Numbered from the stretch's first letter, positions 43,073 to 52,408 are shown. The stretch is DNA of 52,543 nucleotides from PKWO01 sp036384915 (GCA_036384915.1 DASVLJ010000033.1:1-52543), one strand, 5' to 3'. The notes: generated by a model from the sequence alone, not told the origin. A program made the numbers and translations.

Positions 43073-44092
43073 TTATCTATCGCAAGCCGGCGCACTCGCC
43101 GCCTGCTGCGCCTTGACCTTGGCCGCTTCGACTGAAACCTCTTCCGGCAGGCGCACGCCGTTCTTCACCGCTGTCATCTCGGCCAGGATGGAGATGGCGA
43201 TTTCGGCCGGGGTCTTGCTGGCGATGTAGACGCCGATGGGGCCATGCAGGCGCGCCAGTTCCTCTTCGCGCAGATCGAACAGGCGCAGGCGCTCGCGCCG
43301 CTTGGCATTGTTGACGCGCGAGCCGATGGCGCCGACGTAGAAGGCTTCCGACTTCAAGGCTTCCATCAAGGCCAGGTCGTCGAGCTTGGGGTCGTGCGTC
43401 AGCGCGACGACGGCGCTGCGGCTGTCGAGCTTCATCTCCATCACCACGTCGTCCGGCATGCCGTGCACGAGCTCGGTGCCGGGCACGTCCCAGCCTTCGC
43501 GATACTCTTCGCGCGGGTCGCACACGGTGACGCGGTAATCCATGCCCTGCGCAATCTGCGCCAGAAAACGCGAGAGCTGCCCGGCGCCGATGATCAGGAG
43601 GCGCCAGCGCGGGCCGTGGATCGTGGTCATGGCCGCGTCGGACACGTGCAGGCTCATGCCCGGGCCGGCCGGCGCGAGCATGACTTCGCCGCTGTGCAGA
43701 TCGAGCCGGCGCGCCACGAGTTCGCTGCGTTCGATCCGCTGCAGCAGTTCGGCGATGCGGCTCTTTTCCGACAGCGGCTCAATCGCCAGTTCGATGGTGC
43801 CGCCGCAAGGCAGGCCGAAACGGTGCGCCTGGTCGGCCGTGATGCCGTAGGTGACGATCTCGGGCAAGGTGCGCACGATGCCTTCGCGCCGCACGTGGTC
43901 GATCAGATCGTCTTCGATGCAGCCGCCCGATACCGAGCCGATCACCGTGCCGTCTTCGCAGATCGCCAGCATGGCGCCTTCCGGGCGCGGGCTGGAACCC
44001 CAGGTGCGGATCACGGTCACCAGCTCGCAGGCCTGCCCCGCCTCTATCCACTTGCGGCAGCTTTTCAATACTTCGAGGTCGATGCTATCCAT
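43073..44092 (-). CDS. xdhC: XdhC/CoxI-family molybdenum-cofactor insertion protein
   Basis: The 339-aa protein has an N-terminal XdhC/CoxI segment (VTVIRTWGSSPRPEGAML, VSGGCIEDDL, FGLPCGGTIEL) and a C-terminal Rossmann-like domain (LLIIGAGQLSRFLAQIAQGM, VGAIGSRVNNAKRRERLR). Such proteins bind, sulfurate or insert molybdenum cofactor into xanthine-dehydrogenase-type enzymes. It is downstream of iorB on the same strand. The ATG at 44092 was preferred to the TTG at 44107. No xanthine dehydrogenase proper is visible, so its client here is probably the IorAB enzyme. Confidence 0.93.
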   Translation of the reverse strand: MDSIDLEVLKSCRKWIEAGQACELVTVIRTWGSSPRPEGAMLAICEDGTVIGSVSGGCIEDDLIDHVRREGIVRTLPEIVTYGITADQAHRFGLPCGGTIELAIEPLSEKSRIAELLQRIERSELVARRLDLHSGEVMLAPAGPGMSLHVSDAAMTTIHGPRWRLLIIGAGQLSRFLAQIAQGMDYRVTVCDPREEYREGWDVPGTELVHGMPDDVVMEMKLDSRSAVVALTHDPKLDDLALMEALKSEAFYVGAIGSRVNNAKRRERLRLFDLREEELARLHGPIGVYIASKTPAEIAISILAEMTAVKNGVRLPEEVSVEAAKVKAQQAASAPACDR

Positions 44093-44113
44093 GGTTTCCC
44101 AAAACAAATGCGC

Positions 44114-44148
44114 CCCGCCGGCCCGGGCAGAACACGCAAGCCGGCGGG
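44114..44148 (-). terminator. hairpin between iorB and xdhC
   Basis: cccgccggc pairs with gccggcggg over 9 bp in the 94-bp gap between the iorB stop and the xdhC start. On the minus strand the downstream bases (gcatttgtttt) are only partly T-rich. It may attenuate xdhC transcription relative to iorAB. Confidence 0.4.
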
Positions 44149-44186
44149 AACACTATGATGCCACGAGCGGCAAACTCGCGTGCAAG

Positions 44187-46319
44187 CTACGCGCTGGCGA
44201 TATTGGCCGGCGTCAGCGGCAGCTTCCTCAGGCGTTTGCCGGTGGCGGCGAAGAGCGCATTGGCCAGGACCGGGCCGACCAGGGCGGTGGCCGGTTCGCC
44301 GATGCCGCCGGGCTTTTCCGTGCTTGGCACCAGCACCACGTCGATCTTCGGCGTCTGGTACCAGCGCAGCACCGGGTAGTTGTTGAAGTTGGTCTGCTGC
44401 ACCTGCCCCTTGACCAGGGTGATCTCGTCGAACAGCGACGAAGACAACCCGAACACCACGGCCGACTGGATCTGCGCTTCCACCGTATCGGGGTTGACCA
44501 TGTGGCCCAGGTCGGCCGCCACCACCATGTGGTGCACCGTGATTTCGTTATCCTTGTTAAGCGAAATCTCGGCGATCTGCGCCATCATGGTGTCATAGCC
44601 TTCCATCAGCGCCACGCCGTGGAAATGGCCGGCCGGCAGCGGCTTGCCCCATGCGGCCTTGTCGCCCGCCAACTTCAGCACGTTGGCCATGCGCGGCGAC
44701 TTGGCCAGCAGGTCCATGCGGTAGGCATAGGGGTCCTTGCCGGCCGTGTGGGCCAGCTCGTCGACGAAGCTTTCGTTGGCGAACGCGTTCAAGGCATGGC
44801 TCACCGAGCGCCAGTAGCCCACGCGCAGCCCCGCATCGTGGATCACGAGGTCGAACTTCGCGTTCGGGATGTCGTACAGCGGCACCGAGGCTTCGGCCAT
44901 GAAGGGGTCGAGCGTGTCCTTGGGCAGGCCGAAGGCGCGCTGCGTGACCGATTGCGACGTGAGCTGGAAGGTGTAGGCCACCGGCTTGCCGGCCGCGTCC
45001 AGCCCGGCTTCCATCCTGTGCAGCGCCATCGGGCGGTAGAAGTCGTGCGTGGTATCGTCTTCGCGCGTCCACAGCAGCTTGACCGGCTTGCCCACGGCCT
45101 TGGAAATCTGGGCCGCCTGCACGATGAAATCCAGCTCCAGGCGCCGGCCGAAACCGCCGCCGAGGAAGGTCGTCTTCAGCGTGATGTCTTCCGGCTTGAT
45201 GCCCAGGGCCGCCGCCGTGGCGCCCTGCGCGCCTTGCTGGAATTGCGTCGGGCCGATCAAGAGGCATTTGCCATCCTTGTAGTGGGCCGTGAAATTCATC
45301 GGCTCCATCGTGGCGTGGGCCAGCAATTGCGACTGGTATTCGGCCTTGACGTTCTTGGCCGCGCCGCCCATCGCGCCGGCGGCATCGCCCACAGCCTTGA
45401 TCGGGATCAGCTTTTCCTTGCCGGCGGCCTCGCGTATGCCCTGCATCATCACGGCATTGTCGAGCGCGCCGCCGGGGCCGTCGTCCCACTTGATGTCGAG
45501 CGCATCGCGCGCCGTCTTGGCATGCCAGAACGAATCGGCCACCACGGCCACGCCGTCGCTGATCTGCACCACGTCGATCACGCCGCGCATGGCCTTTGCC
45601 TTGCTCGCATCGAAGCTCACCACCTTGCCGCCGATGACGGGAGATTGCGCCAGCGCCGCATACACCATGCCGGGCAGCTTGACGTCGATGCCGTATTCGG
45701 CCGTGCCATTGACCTTGTGCGGCGTATCGAGCCGCTTGGTGGCTTTGCCGACGATGGTGAAGTCTTTGGGGTCTTTCAGCGCGATGCTCTTCGGGTCGGG
45801 CACGGGCAGCTTCGATGCCGCTTCGGCCAGTTCGCCATAGCTGGCCTTCTTGCCGCGGGGGCCGAACACCATGCCGTCTTTCGCCGAGCATTGCGCGGCA
45901 CCGACCTTCCACTTGTCGGCCGCCGCCGCAATCAGCATGGTGCGCACCTGGGCGCCGCCCACGCGCAGCTTTTCCCAGCCGTCGCGCACCGAGGTGGAGC
46001 CGCCGGTGATCTGCGCGCCGAGCAAGGCATTGACGTAGACCGCATTGGGCGGCGCGATCTCCACCTTGATCTTTTTCAAGTCCACGTGCAGCTCTTCGGC
46101 GATCAGCATGGGCATCGACGTATAGACGCCCTGCCCCATCTCGGAACGCGCCGAAATCAGGGTGATGCTGTTGTCGTCGCCGATATGTACCCAGGCGTTG
46201 GGCGTATAGATGGTGCCGGCTGCCAGCGCGTCCGACACGGCGCCGGGCAGATACATGCCCAGCGTCAGGCCGCTGGCTGCGGCGGAAGTCTTGAGGAAAT
46301 CTCTGCGGGTGATGGTCAT
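44187..46319 (-). CDS. iorB: molybdopterin subunit of an isoquinoline 1-oxidoreductase-type hydroxylase
   Basis: The 710-aa protein has a Tat-type leader (TITRRDFLKTSAAASGLTLG) and a molybdenum-hydroxylase large-subunit fold: GGSTSVRDGWEKLRVGGAQ, TTFLGGGFGRRLELDFI, PTQFQQGAQGA and the catalytic Glu in PGGIGEPATALVGP. It matches the IorB/aldehyde-oxidase-type family lacking an FAD subunit. The 2Fe-2S partner starts upstream. The open frame extends to 46682, but the ATG at 46319 gives the RR leader. Substrate unknown: an N-heterocycle, aldehyde or related compound. Confidence 0.88.
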   Translation of the reverse strand: MTITRRDFLKTSAAASGLTLGMYLPGAVSDALAAGTIYTPNAWVHIGDDNSITLISARSEMGQGVYTSMPMLIAEELHVDLKKIKVEIAPPNAVYVNALLGAQITGGSTSVRDGWEKLRVGGAQVRTMLIAAAADKWKVGAAQCSAKDGMVFGPRGKKASYGELAEAASKLPVPDPKSIALKDPKDFTIVGKATKRLDTPHKVNGTAEYGIDVKLPGMVYAALAQSPVIGGKVVSFDASKAKAMRGVIDVVQISDGVAVVADSFWHAKTARDALDIKWDDGPGGALDNAVMMQGIREAAGKEKLIPIKAVGDAAGAMGGAAKNVKAEYQSQLLAHATMEPMNFTAHYKDGKCLLIGPTQFQQGAQGATAAALGIKPEDITLKTTFLGGGFGRRLELDFIVQAAQISKAVGKPVKLLWTREDDTTHDFYRPMALHRMEAGLDAAGKPVAYTFQLTSQSVTQRAFGLPKDTLDPFMAEASVPLYDIPNAKFDLVIHDAGLRVGYWRSVSHALNAFANESFVDELAHTAGKDPYAYRMDLLAKSPRMANVLKLAGDKAAWGKPLPAGHFHGVALMEGYDTMMAQIAEISLNKDNEITVHHMVVAADLGHMVNPDTVEAQIQSAVVFGLSSSLFDEITLVKGQVQQTNFNNYPVLRWYQTPKIDVVLVPSTEKPGGIGEPATALVGPVLANALFAATGKRLRKLPLTPANIASA

Positions 46320-46330
46320 GATCGTTCTCC

Positions 46331-46795
46331 TCAGACCTTGCGCATTTCGGCTGCCGCATCCTTGATGGCGGCGCGCATGCGGTTGTAGGTGCCGCAGCGG
46401 CAGATGTTGCCGCTCATGGCCTGGTCGATCTCGCTGTCGGTCGGATTCTTGTTCTTCGCCAGCAGGGCCGCGGCGCTCATCAATTGGCCCGACTGGCAAT
46501 AGCCGCATTGCGGCACGTCGTGCGCAAGCCAGGCTTTTTGCAGCGGGTGGGAATTGTCTTTCGAAAGCGATTCGATGGTGGAGACCTTCTTGCCTTCCAC
46601 GGCCGACAAGGGGGTATGGCACGAGCGCAGCGCCACGCCATCGAGATGCACGGTGCAGGCGCCGCACAATTGTGCGCCGCATCCAAACTTGGTCCCGGTC
46701 AAGCCGATTTCATCGCGGATCACCCACAACAGCGGCGTATCCGGCTCGGAATTGGCCGTCACCTTCTTGCCGTTAAGAATAAAACTGGTTGCCAT
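46331..46795 (-). CDS. iorA: 2Fe-2S subunit of the IorAB-type hydroxylase
   Basis: The 154-aa protein carries a plant-type 2Fe-2S cluster (GCGAQLCGACTVHLDG) and a C-terminal helical 2Fe-2S domain (CGYCQSGQLMSA, NICRCGTYNRM). It is the electron-transfer partner of IorB, 11 bp upstream of it. No leader is present, so the pair may be exported together on the IorB Tat signal. The ATG at 46795 gives normal length; the frame is open to 46846. Confidence 0.93.
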   Translation of the reverse strand: MATSFILNGKKVTANSEPDTPLLWVIRDEIGLTGTKFGCGAQLCGACTVHLDGVALRSCHTPLSAVEGKKVSTIESLSKDNSHPLQKAWLAHDVPQCGYCQSGQLMSAAALLAKNKNPTDSEIDQAMSGNICRCGTYNRMRAAIKDAAAEMRKV

Positions 46796-46923
46796 CTTGC
46801 GCTCCTCCATCGTTATCGAAGTGCCTGGCGTTGCGTTCCTGAACAAGGGAAAACAACAGCGGACAGCACTTCTGTTTCAAATTGGAACAAATGCCCGAAA
46901 ACCGCGGACTGCATAGACAATGG

Positions 46924-46939
46924 CGCAAATTGCATGCCA
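46924..46939 (-). promoter_or_regulatory. sigma-54 promoter of the iorA-iorB-xdhC operon
   Basis: On the minus strand the sequence tggcatgcaatttgcg matches the consensus TGGCAC-N5-TTGCA at the invariant GG and GC with 10 nt between them. A transcript would begin near 46912, about 117 nt before the iorA start. The divergent gene is a sigma-54 activator, which strengthens the case. Confidence 0.75.
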
Positions 46940-47027
46940 AAGCACCTTCAGATCGGGCCGGATTTGTGCGGCTTTCGCACACTTTGCGCAGCCCTCATCC
47001 GCAGCCTGCCTGCCGCAACGCAGCAAT

Positions 47028-47055
47028 CGTTGTACAACGGCGGCACAACGGCGGC
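47028..47055. promoter_or_regulatory. candidate enhancer for the sigma-54 activator
   Basis: cgttgtacaacg (47028-47039) is a perfect 12-bp palindrome and its half acaacggcggc is repeated twice in tandem (47034-47044 and 47045-47055). It lies about 90 bp upstream of the -24 element, the usual enhancer distance. A second dyad, tgtgcg-N5-cgcaca, is at 46965-46981. Confidence 0.45.
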
Positions 47056-47153
47056 AAACCTGACTTCGGGTCGTGCAGCCATTCGATACCGGTGGTAGAG
47101 TCGCATTCACCACAAGCCGATTCGGCGATAAAAAACAAGGGGAAGCAGGAGAC

Positions 47154-49031
47154 ATGAACCATCTCATCCCTCATGGAGCACAGCATCTGCTGGCGGACCA
47201 GCTCGCACTGGTGGAACGCGCGCACCACCGTTCGGCCGGCTTCGGCCTCGACGCCGGCCAGCAGCCCGATTTCAGCCCCCTGGCGCGCGCCGATCTGGCC
47301 CTCACGCTGGAACAAAACCGCACGCTGCACCGCTTCGCCGTGCCCGTGATGGAAACCATGTTCGACCACTTGCGCCACACCCACAGTATGGTGGTCCTGA
47401 CCGACGCCGAAGGCACCATCATGCATGCCATGGGGGAGGATGACTTCCTGCGCAAGGCGGAAAAGGTGGCGCTGTGCGCTGGCGTGCAATGGTCCGAGCG
47501 AGGCAAGGGCACCAACGCCGTCGGCACGGCCATCGCCGAACGCACGGCGATGCGCATCCACGCCGGCGAACACTATCTCAACGTCAACCGCATCCTGACC
47601 TGCTCCGCCGCGCCGATTTTCGACCATCACGACAACGTGGTCGGCGTGCTCGACGTGACCGGCGATTACCGCAACGTGGACCAGCACACGCTGGCCCTGG
47701 TCAAGATGTCGGCCCAGATCATCGAAAACCAGCTATTCGGCGCGGCCTTCGCCGACGCCGTCACCGTGCACTTCCACCCGCGCGCCGAAGCCATCGGCAC
47801 ACCGGCCGAAGGCATCGCCACCTTCCGCCATGAGGGCGGCTTCCTCGCCGCCAACCGCCAGGCGCAAGCCTTGCTGGGCGGCAGCGGCACACTGCAAGGC
47901 CGCCGTTTCGAATCGCTGTTCGACCTGCCCTTGTCGCACTTGATCGACCACCAGCGGCGCGGCCTGCCGGGTTATCTGCGGCTCTTCCTCGAAGGCAGGC
48001 AAGAACTGTATGCCCGCATCGAGCTGCGCGCCACGCGGCAGTTCGATCTGGGCGGCATCGCGCAAACCGCACCGGCCGCGCCGAAGCACAAGCATTTGCA
48101 GGCACTCGACACCGGCGACGAAAAAATGGCGCAGGCCGTGGCCAAGGTGGGCAAGGTGCTGGAGCATGCCATCCCCATCCTCGTCACCGGCGAAACCGGC
48201 ACCGGCAAGGAATGGCTGGCGCAAGCGATCCATCGCGATTCGCCGCGCGCCGCCGGCCCCTTCGTCGCCGTCAATTGCGCCGCGATACCGGAAACGCTGA
48301 TCGAATCCGAACTGTTCGGCTATGAAGACGGCGCCTTCACCGGCGCGCGCAAGAACGGCAAGCCGGGCAAAATCCTGCAAGCCAACGGCGGCACGCTCTT
48401 CCTCGATGAAATCGGCGACATGCCGCTACACCTGCAAAGCCATCTGCTGCGCGTGCTGCAGGAACGCGTGGTGACGCCGCTGGGCAGCGCCCGCGCCATA
48501 CCCGTCAACGTGGCCGTCATCTGCGCCACCAACCGCAAGCTGCGCGACATGATCGCCGCCGGCACATTCCGCGAAGACTTGTACTACCGCCTGAACGGCT
48601 TGGTGGTCAAGCTGCCGCCGCTGCGCGAACGCAGCGACCTCGATACCCTGGTCGAACGCATCCTGCGCGCCGAATCGCCGCAGCGCCGCGTGCGCGTATC
48701 GGCCGCCGTGATGGCGCTGTTCCGTCAATACTCCTGGCCCGGCAACCTGCGCCAGCTCGCCAACCTGCTGCGCACCGCACTGATCCTGGCCGGCGACGAA
48801 AGCGAAATCACCCACGCCCACCTGCCCGACGACTTCCTCGAAGACATCGTGCCCTCGGACGAATCGCGCGTGACCGCCAGCGCGGAACAGCTTGCACCCG
48901 CGGCGCAAAAGCTCGAAGACATCGGCTTGAGCGCCATCAAACAGGCGCTGGAAGCCAATCACGGCAACGTCTCGGCGGCGGCGCGCGTGCTTGGCGTGTC
49001 GCGCACCACGATTTACCGCAAGCTGCAATAA
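47154..49031 (+). CDS. sigma-54-dependent Fis-family activator (AcoR-like)
   Basis: The 625-aa regulator has an N-terminal GAF-type sensor (about 60-200, TDAEGTIMHAMGED and RGKGTNAVGTAIAE), a central AAA+ activator domain with Walker A GETGTGKEWL (about residue 345) and the sigma-54 loop GAFTGA (about 393), and a Fis-type DNA-binding helix pair at the C-terminus (AARVLGVSRTTIYRKL). It is transcribed away from iorAB-xdhC, which has a sigma-54 promoter. The start ATG at 47154 has an aggag site. The inducer is unknown. Confidence 0.93.
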   Translation: MNHLIPHGAQHLLADQLALVERAHHRSAGFGLDAGQQPDFSPLARADLALTLEQNRTLHRFAVPVMETMFDHLRHTHSMVVLTDAEGTIMHAMGEDDFLRKAEKVALCAGVQWSERGKGTNAVGTAIAERTAMRIHAGEHYLNVNRILTCSAAPIFDHHDNVVGVLDVTGDYRNVDQHTLALVKMSAQIIENQLFGAAFADAVTVHFHPRAEAIGTPAEGIATFRHEGGFLAANRQAQALLGGSGTLQGRRFESLFDLPLSHLIDHQRRGLPGYLRLFLEGRQELYARIELRATRQFDLGGIAQTAPAAPKHKHLQALDTGDEKMAQAVAKVGKVLEHAIPILVTGETGTGKEWLAQAIHRDSPRAAGPFVAVNCAAIPETLIESELFGYEDGAFTGARKNGKPGKILQANGGTLFLDEIGDMPLHLQSHLLRVLQERVVTPLGSARAIPVNVAVICATNRKLRDMIAAGTFREDLYYRLNGLVVKLPPLRERSDLDTLVERILRAESPQRRVRVSAAVMALFRQYSWPGNLRQLANLLRTALILAGDESEITHAHLPDDFLEDIVPSDESRVTASAEQLAPAAQKLEDIGLSAIKQALEANHGNVSAAARVLGVSRTTIYRKLQ

Positions 49032-50017
49032 GCTCGGCGCGCCCGCCCATCGGCGCGAGCAATCCGGCCCACAGACAACTCCGCACCTCCCGGCGAGAAC
49101 GGGCAATGCGGGCAAACCTGGCCGCTCCCCGCGTGCGCCTTATGCAAGGATGGTTCTCCCCAAGACTTTGCCTTGGCTGCATTCGAGCAAGATTTTGCTA
49201 TCCGGCAAATGTCGGATTGCCGGTCGGCTTTGGGGTTTGTAGTATCTCTGTCAATTGCGCCGCCCTTGTTCCGGCGGCGCATCCGAAGTTCGGGCTGGCG
49301 AGCCGGATCGATAGCTGTCCGCATCGCGCGATCCAAGCCGCCGGCTTCGAATATCGCACGCGGCCAAAAGGATGCGGCGCGCATCGAGCTGGCCGCGACA
49401 GGATGACGGAGCTTCCCGATCATTATGTGATGAGGGAACGCCGCGCAAGCCCTGGCCAGATCCGCACGCTTGAATCACCCCGCCGCGCGGGCGGCGCTTG
49501 ATCTGAATCGATTCAAGCGGATCAACGATGGCTGCAGCCGGAAATGAGGCTGCCATCTGGCCCGCCGACGATGAGGCGCTCGCCCTGACAGCGAGCATTG
49601 CCATGGATGGAGCCGAACCAAGCGGCCGAAAAGGATACGCCGTCTCTCCATGGGCCGAGCCTGCTTGCTTGGACGTTGATGAATACCCGGATCGGCGCTG
49701 CGGAGCAAGGAACAAGCGGCAGGAAACAAAAGGCGAGAAGGAAAACACCCCGAAAAACGGGGACAAAGAATTTTGCAAGCCTCAATGGGGATGAGCCGTT
49801 GGCGCCCCATGGCATTGCAGCCGGCAAGCGCGTCGCTGACGCGCACAGGGAGGTCAAGCTGCTCGCTGCCGATTGGCGAGGCAACGTGGATCATTGGGGC
49901 GGGATCGCCGCGACGGGTGACGCAAACATCGTTCGCGAACACGGTTCGCTCCGTCCATGAGGCGCGGGCGGCTTGAACAAAGTGAAAATTCGTTATGCAG
50001 AAGGGGCAGGAAAAGGC
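49032..50017. other. 986-bp stretch without a convincing gene
   Basis: Reading frames on both strands are open but lack codon structure, domains or ribosome binding sites. Visible structures are a hairpin ccggcaa-N8-ttgccgg (49202-49223), a perfect palindrome tgaatcgattca (49504-49515) within a larger dyad (gcttgaatc/gattcaagc at 49468-49476 and 49510-49518), and a short ccccg-aaaaa-cgggg stem at 49748-49762. It may be decayed sequence. Confidence 0.5.
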
Positions 50018-50500
50018 ATGTTGAGTTTGTTGAGGGGTTTTCTGGGAAAGAGTTTTTTTGACAGGGCCGATCATGCGAAGGGGGATGCCGCAGCGGAGCC
50101 GGATGAAGCGACTCTTTCCGGCCTGACGGAAGGGCTGGACATCGATTCGGCCATCATGGCTCACCAGAATTGGAAATTCCGCCTGGAGGCCTATCTCGGA
50201 GGACGCTCGTCGGAAGACCTGCGGCCGGAAATCATTTGTTTCGACGACAGGTGCGACCTCGGCCGGTGGATACATTCGAGCGGCAGGGCCCGGCTGGGCC
50301 GGTTCGCGGGCTTCACCAGGCTGGTGGAGCATCACCGGATGTTCCATTTCACCGCGTCGAACGTCGTTTCCCTCGCGCGGGCCGGAAAGAAGGCCGAGGC
50401 GGAGAAGATGCTCAATACGCTATATGAACAGAAATCCGCGGCGGTGGTCGGCGCGCTGGAAGAGTTGAAGCAGCTGTCGCACATGGGCGGCGCGAAGTAA
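50018..50500 (+). CDS. CZB-domain protein (chemoreceptor zinc-binding type)
   Basis: The 160-aa soluble protein has the CZB zinc-site pattern: AHQNWKFRLEAYL with the first histidine, FDDRCDLGRWIHS with the cysteine, and LVEHHRMFHFTASNV with further histidines. In chemoreceptors and diguanylate cyclases this domain senses zinc or hypochlorous acid. Here it stands alone without a methyl-accepting or GGDEF domain. The ATG at 50018 is preceded by gcaggaaaagg; GTG/TTG starts further upstream are possible. Confidence 0.85.
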   Translation: MLSLLRGFLGKSFFDRADHAKGDAAAEPDEATLSGLTEGLDIDSAIMAHQNWKFRLEAYLGGRSSEDLRPEIICFDDRCDLGRWIHSSGRARLGRFAGFTRLVEHHRMFHFTASNVVSLARAGKKAEAEKMLNTLYEQKSAAVVGALEELKQLSHMGGAK

Positions 50501-50787
50501 CGAAGGGACGGGCAAGCGCTTGAAGCGCATTGCACTGAAAGACACCCCTCTTCTGATCGCAGGAGAGGAAGTCAAGGCTTCATGCGATGGACCAGGCCCG
50601 TAGGTAAGCAATACGCTACGCCGGCATGGCCGCCGCATGCCGTCCATCCCCGTTGACAATCCGGCACACAGGCAGCAAACTCGCGGCTAACTTGTTCGAC
50701 ACTTTTCGGTAAGGATAGCGGGACGATGCATGCATTTTAAGATAGCATGGGGTGTCTAAAGTATCTTCCAAACCTGACTAGCGAGCT

Positions 50788-51417
50788 ATGCCAACCCGAG
50801 CTTTGTCCATTCTTCTTTCTTGCGCCGTCGTCATCTCTTGTGATGTTGCCCGCGCGGAGGTTTCCACAAAAAGCTGCGTTTATGACCGCGCTCGACTGCT
50901 GGCGCTGGACCAAAACCAATTTGACCAGGATATGTCGGGAGGGTGGCGAGCGCTTTCGGCCAAGCCGGGCTGCAACTTGGTTGCAGCCGACCTGCTGCAC
51001 GACTATCGGGAAGCGCATCATAACAATTCGGACATACTGTTCTGGCACGAGGCGCAGCTACGGGCCTTCGCTGGGCAGTATCAGGAAGCAGTCGCTTTAA
51101 TGGAGCGGTCGTACAAACCCGCTGATGCGGACAAGGCAGGGTGGAATCCTTATGTCGATGCGACGATTGCTTTCCTTCGCAAGGACAGGGCCGCGCTCGA
51201 AACGGCAAAGTCCAGGCTGGCAGTAGTCCAGCCTCCTTCCGAGGTTAAGGACATGCCGCCCGTAGTCAAGGGCTACATGGAAATCAAATTTGCGGACGGC
51301 GTAACGAGGAAATTTCGCTGGCCACCAAACATTGATGTCATCGAGGGACTCGAGAACTGCTTCGACAAACCTTACGAAGAGGCATATGGTGAAGCATGCC
51401 GGCAAAGCCCTCGCTGA
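50788..51417 (+). CDS. exported protein of unknown function
   Basis: The 209-aa protein starts with a signal peptide (ALSILLSCAVVISCDVARA, cut near ARA/E). The mature part has TPR-like helices (HNNSDILFWHEAQLRAFAGQ, YQEAVALMERSY, DATIAFLRKDRAALETAKSRL) and cysteines at the N- and C-termini (SCVYDR, GCNLV, NCFDK, ACRQ). A disulfide-bonded periplasmic repeat protein is inferred. The 287-bp gap before it holds no gene. Confidence 0.7.
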   Translation: MPTRALSILLSCAVVISCDVARAEVSTKSCVYDRARLLALDQNQFDQDMSGGWRALSAKPGCNLVAADLLHDYREAHHNNSDILFWHEAQLRAFAGQYQEAVALMERSYKPADADKAGWNPYVDATIAFLRKDRAALETAKSRLAVVQPPSEVKDMPPVVKGYMEIKFADGVTRKFRWPPNIDVIEGLENCFDKPYEEAYGEACRQSPR

Positions 51418-51776
51418 GAGAGCATTTAATGGCCGCAAAAAAACCAATCGAATGGCAGCAACGGGGCGACACACGACAAATCACACTCTACCTTTGATTT
51501 GTCCGTTGATGTCCTGAAAGCTGCCAGACACCAAGCGGAAAATATTTCGTTTGAACGAGCGCCATACCCTCGAAGCGGACCTGGGCGAGATGTTTGTTGG
51601 ACGAGACGAAAGCTTGTGAGGCGACGTCCGCTTTCGGGATATGGCACCGGCGGCAACCGGCCCGAAGGAGACACTGTTTTACCTGCTAACTATGTGCATA
51701 ATATGCTTCGATGCGAATCGCAGATTGGGGGCAACCAACCGCCCACTGCATATAAATTCCGGGGAAGGAATGGCAA
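51418..51776. other. 359-bp gap without a gene
   Basis: The gap contains only very short frames. A tgtgcataatatgc stretch near 51692-51706 could contribute to a promoter of the zinc-ribbon gene; no pair of hexamers at proper spacing could be assigned. ggggaagga at about 51762-51770 is its ribosome binding site. Confidence 0.3.
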
Positions 51777-52145
51777 ATGCCGTTGATTGAAAAGCTCGTT
51801 TGTACAAACTGCCAGTTCGAGACCGCCGAGACGTCTGGTTCATATCGCTATACTGTTACAGAGGGACGGGAAGTCATTCTTGGTCATCCAGCGGAAATGA
51901 AAATATTAAAGCGGGAAACTGGATTGGAATGGGATGAGGCGAGAAAGCGAGGCCTTTTGCGCAACAAAACGTATTGCCTTTGCTATTCGTGCTGTGCCAA
52001 ATTTTACTTGGACATTGATCGCCAGCCAAAGCAATGCGCAACGTGTATGTCGCATGATGTACGCACATATGCTGGTGCAATTGCTGAATCTTGTCCCTCC
52101 TGTAAAACAGGAACTCTCACCGTTGTCGATATTGGTATCTCGTGA
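51777..52145 (+). CDS. zinc-ribbon-like hypothetical protein
   Basis: The 122-aa protein has four CxxC-type knuckles: CTNC (about 9-12), CLCYSC (about 67-72), CATC (about 88-91) and CPSC (about 106-109), with a C-terminal GTLTVVDIGIS strand. Two zinc ribbons are likely. No enzyme domain is visible. The ATG at 51777 follows a ggaagga site. Codon use is less GC-rich than most of the window, suggesting acquisition. Confidence 0.7.
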   Translation: MPLIEKLVCTNCQFETAETSGSYRYTVTEGREVILGHPAEMKILKRETGLEWDEARKRGLLRNKTYCLCYSCCAKFYLDIDRQPKQCATCMSHDVRTYAGAIAESCPSCKTGTLTVVDIGIS

Positions 52146-52355
52146 TACAAGCCTCCATTACGATAAGACTGACCATAGATCGCCAGTAAACTGCATCGGA
52201 TGGTTTGCCGCCGGCGCGTAGTCGCAAAAGCGGATATTTCACAGATTAGGTTAATCCGCTCCAACCGGCCTTCAGTTATGTCAGCTTCGAGGGTGTTCGG
52301 CCCGATCGACTCGGGAAAATCTGGCGTGCAATGCGGCAGCAGTCCAAGGCCGTGA

Positions 52356-52373
52356 GGCGCAATGCATTGCGCC
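52356..52373. repeat. perfect 18-bp palindrome
   Basis: ggcgcaatgcattgcgcc is its own reverse complement and lies in the final 398-bp gene-free stretch, flanked by two ggcagcag copies. It may be part of a repeat or regulatory site of the adjoining insertion-like sequence. Confidence 0.45.
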
Positions 52374-52408
52374 GCATGTGGCAGCAGCAAGGGGCCATGT
52401 CTACCCCG

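Noticed and set aside
43851..46388. 845-codon plus-strand frame opposite iorB
   Set aside because: Its product is His/Arg/Gln-rich and lacks domain structure, while the opposite strand encodes a well-formed molybdenum hydroxylase.
43073..46795. iorAB as a genuine xanthine dehydrogenase linked to the urate cluster
   Set aside because: There is no FAD subunit and the large subunit has a Tat leader and IorB-type motifs; the two loci are 37 kb apart and regulated differently.
49475..50347. 290-codon minus-strand frame in the gene-poor kilobase
   Set aside because: It overlaps the CZB gene antisense, has no recognisable domain and no ribosome binding site.
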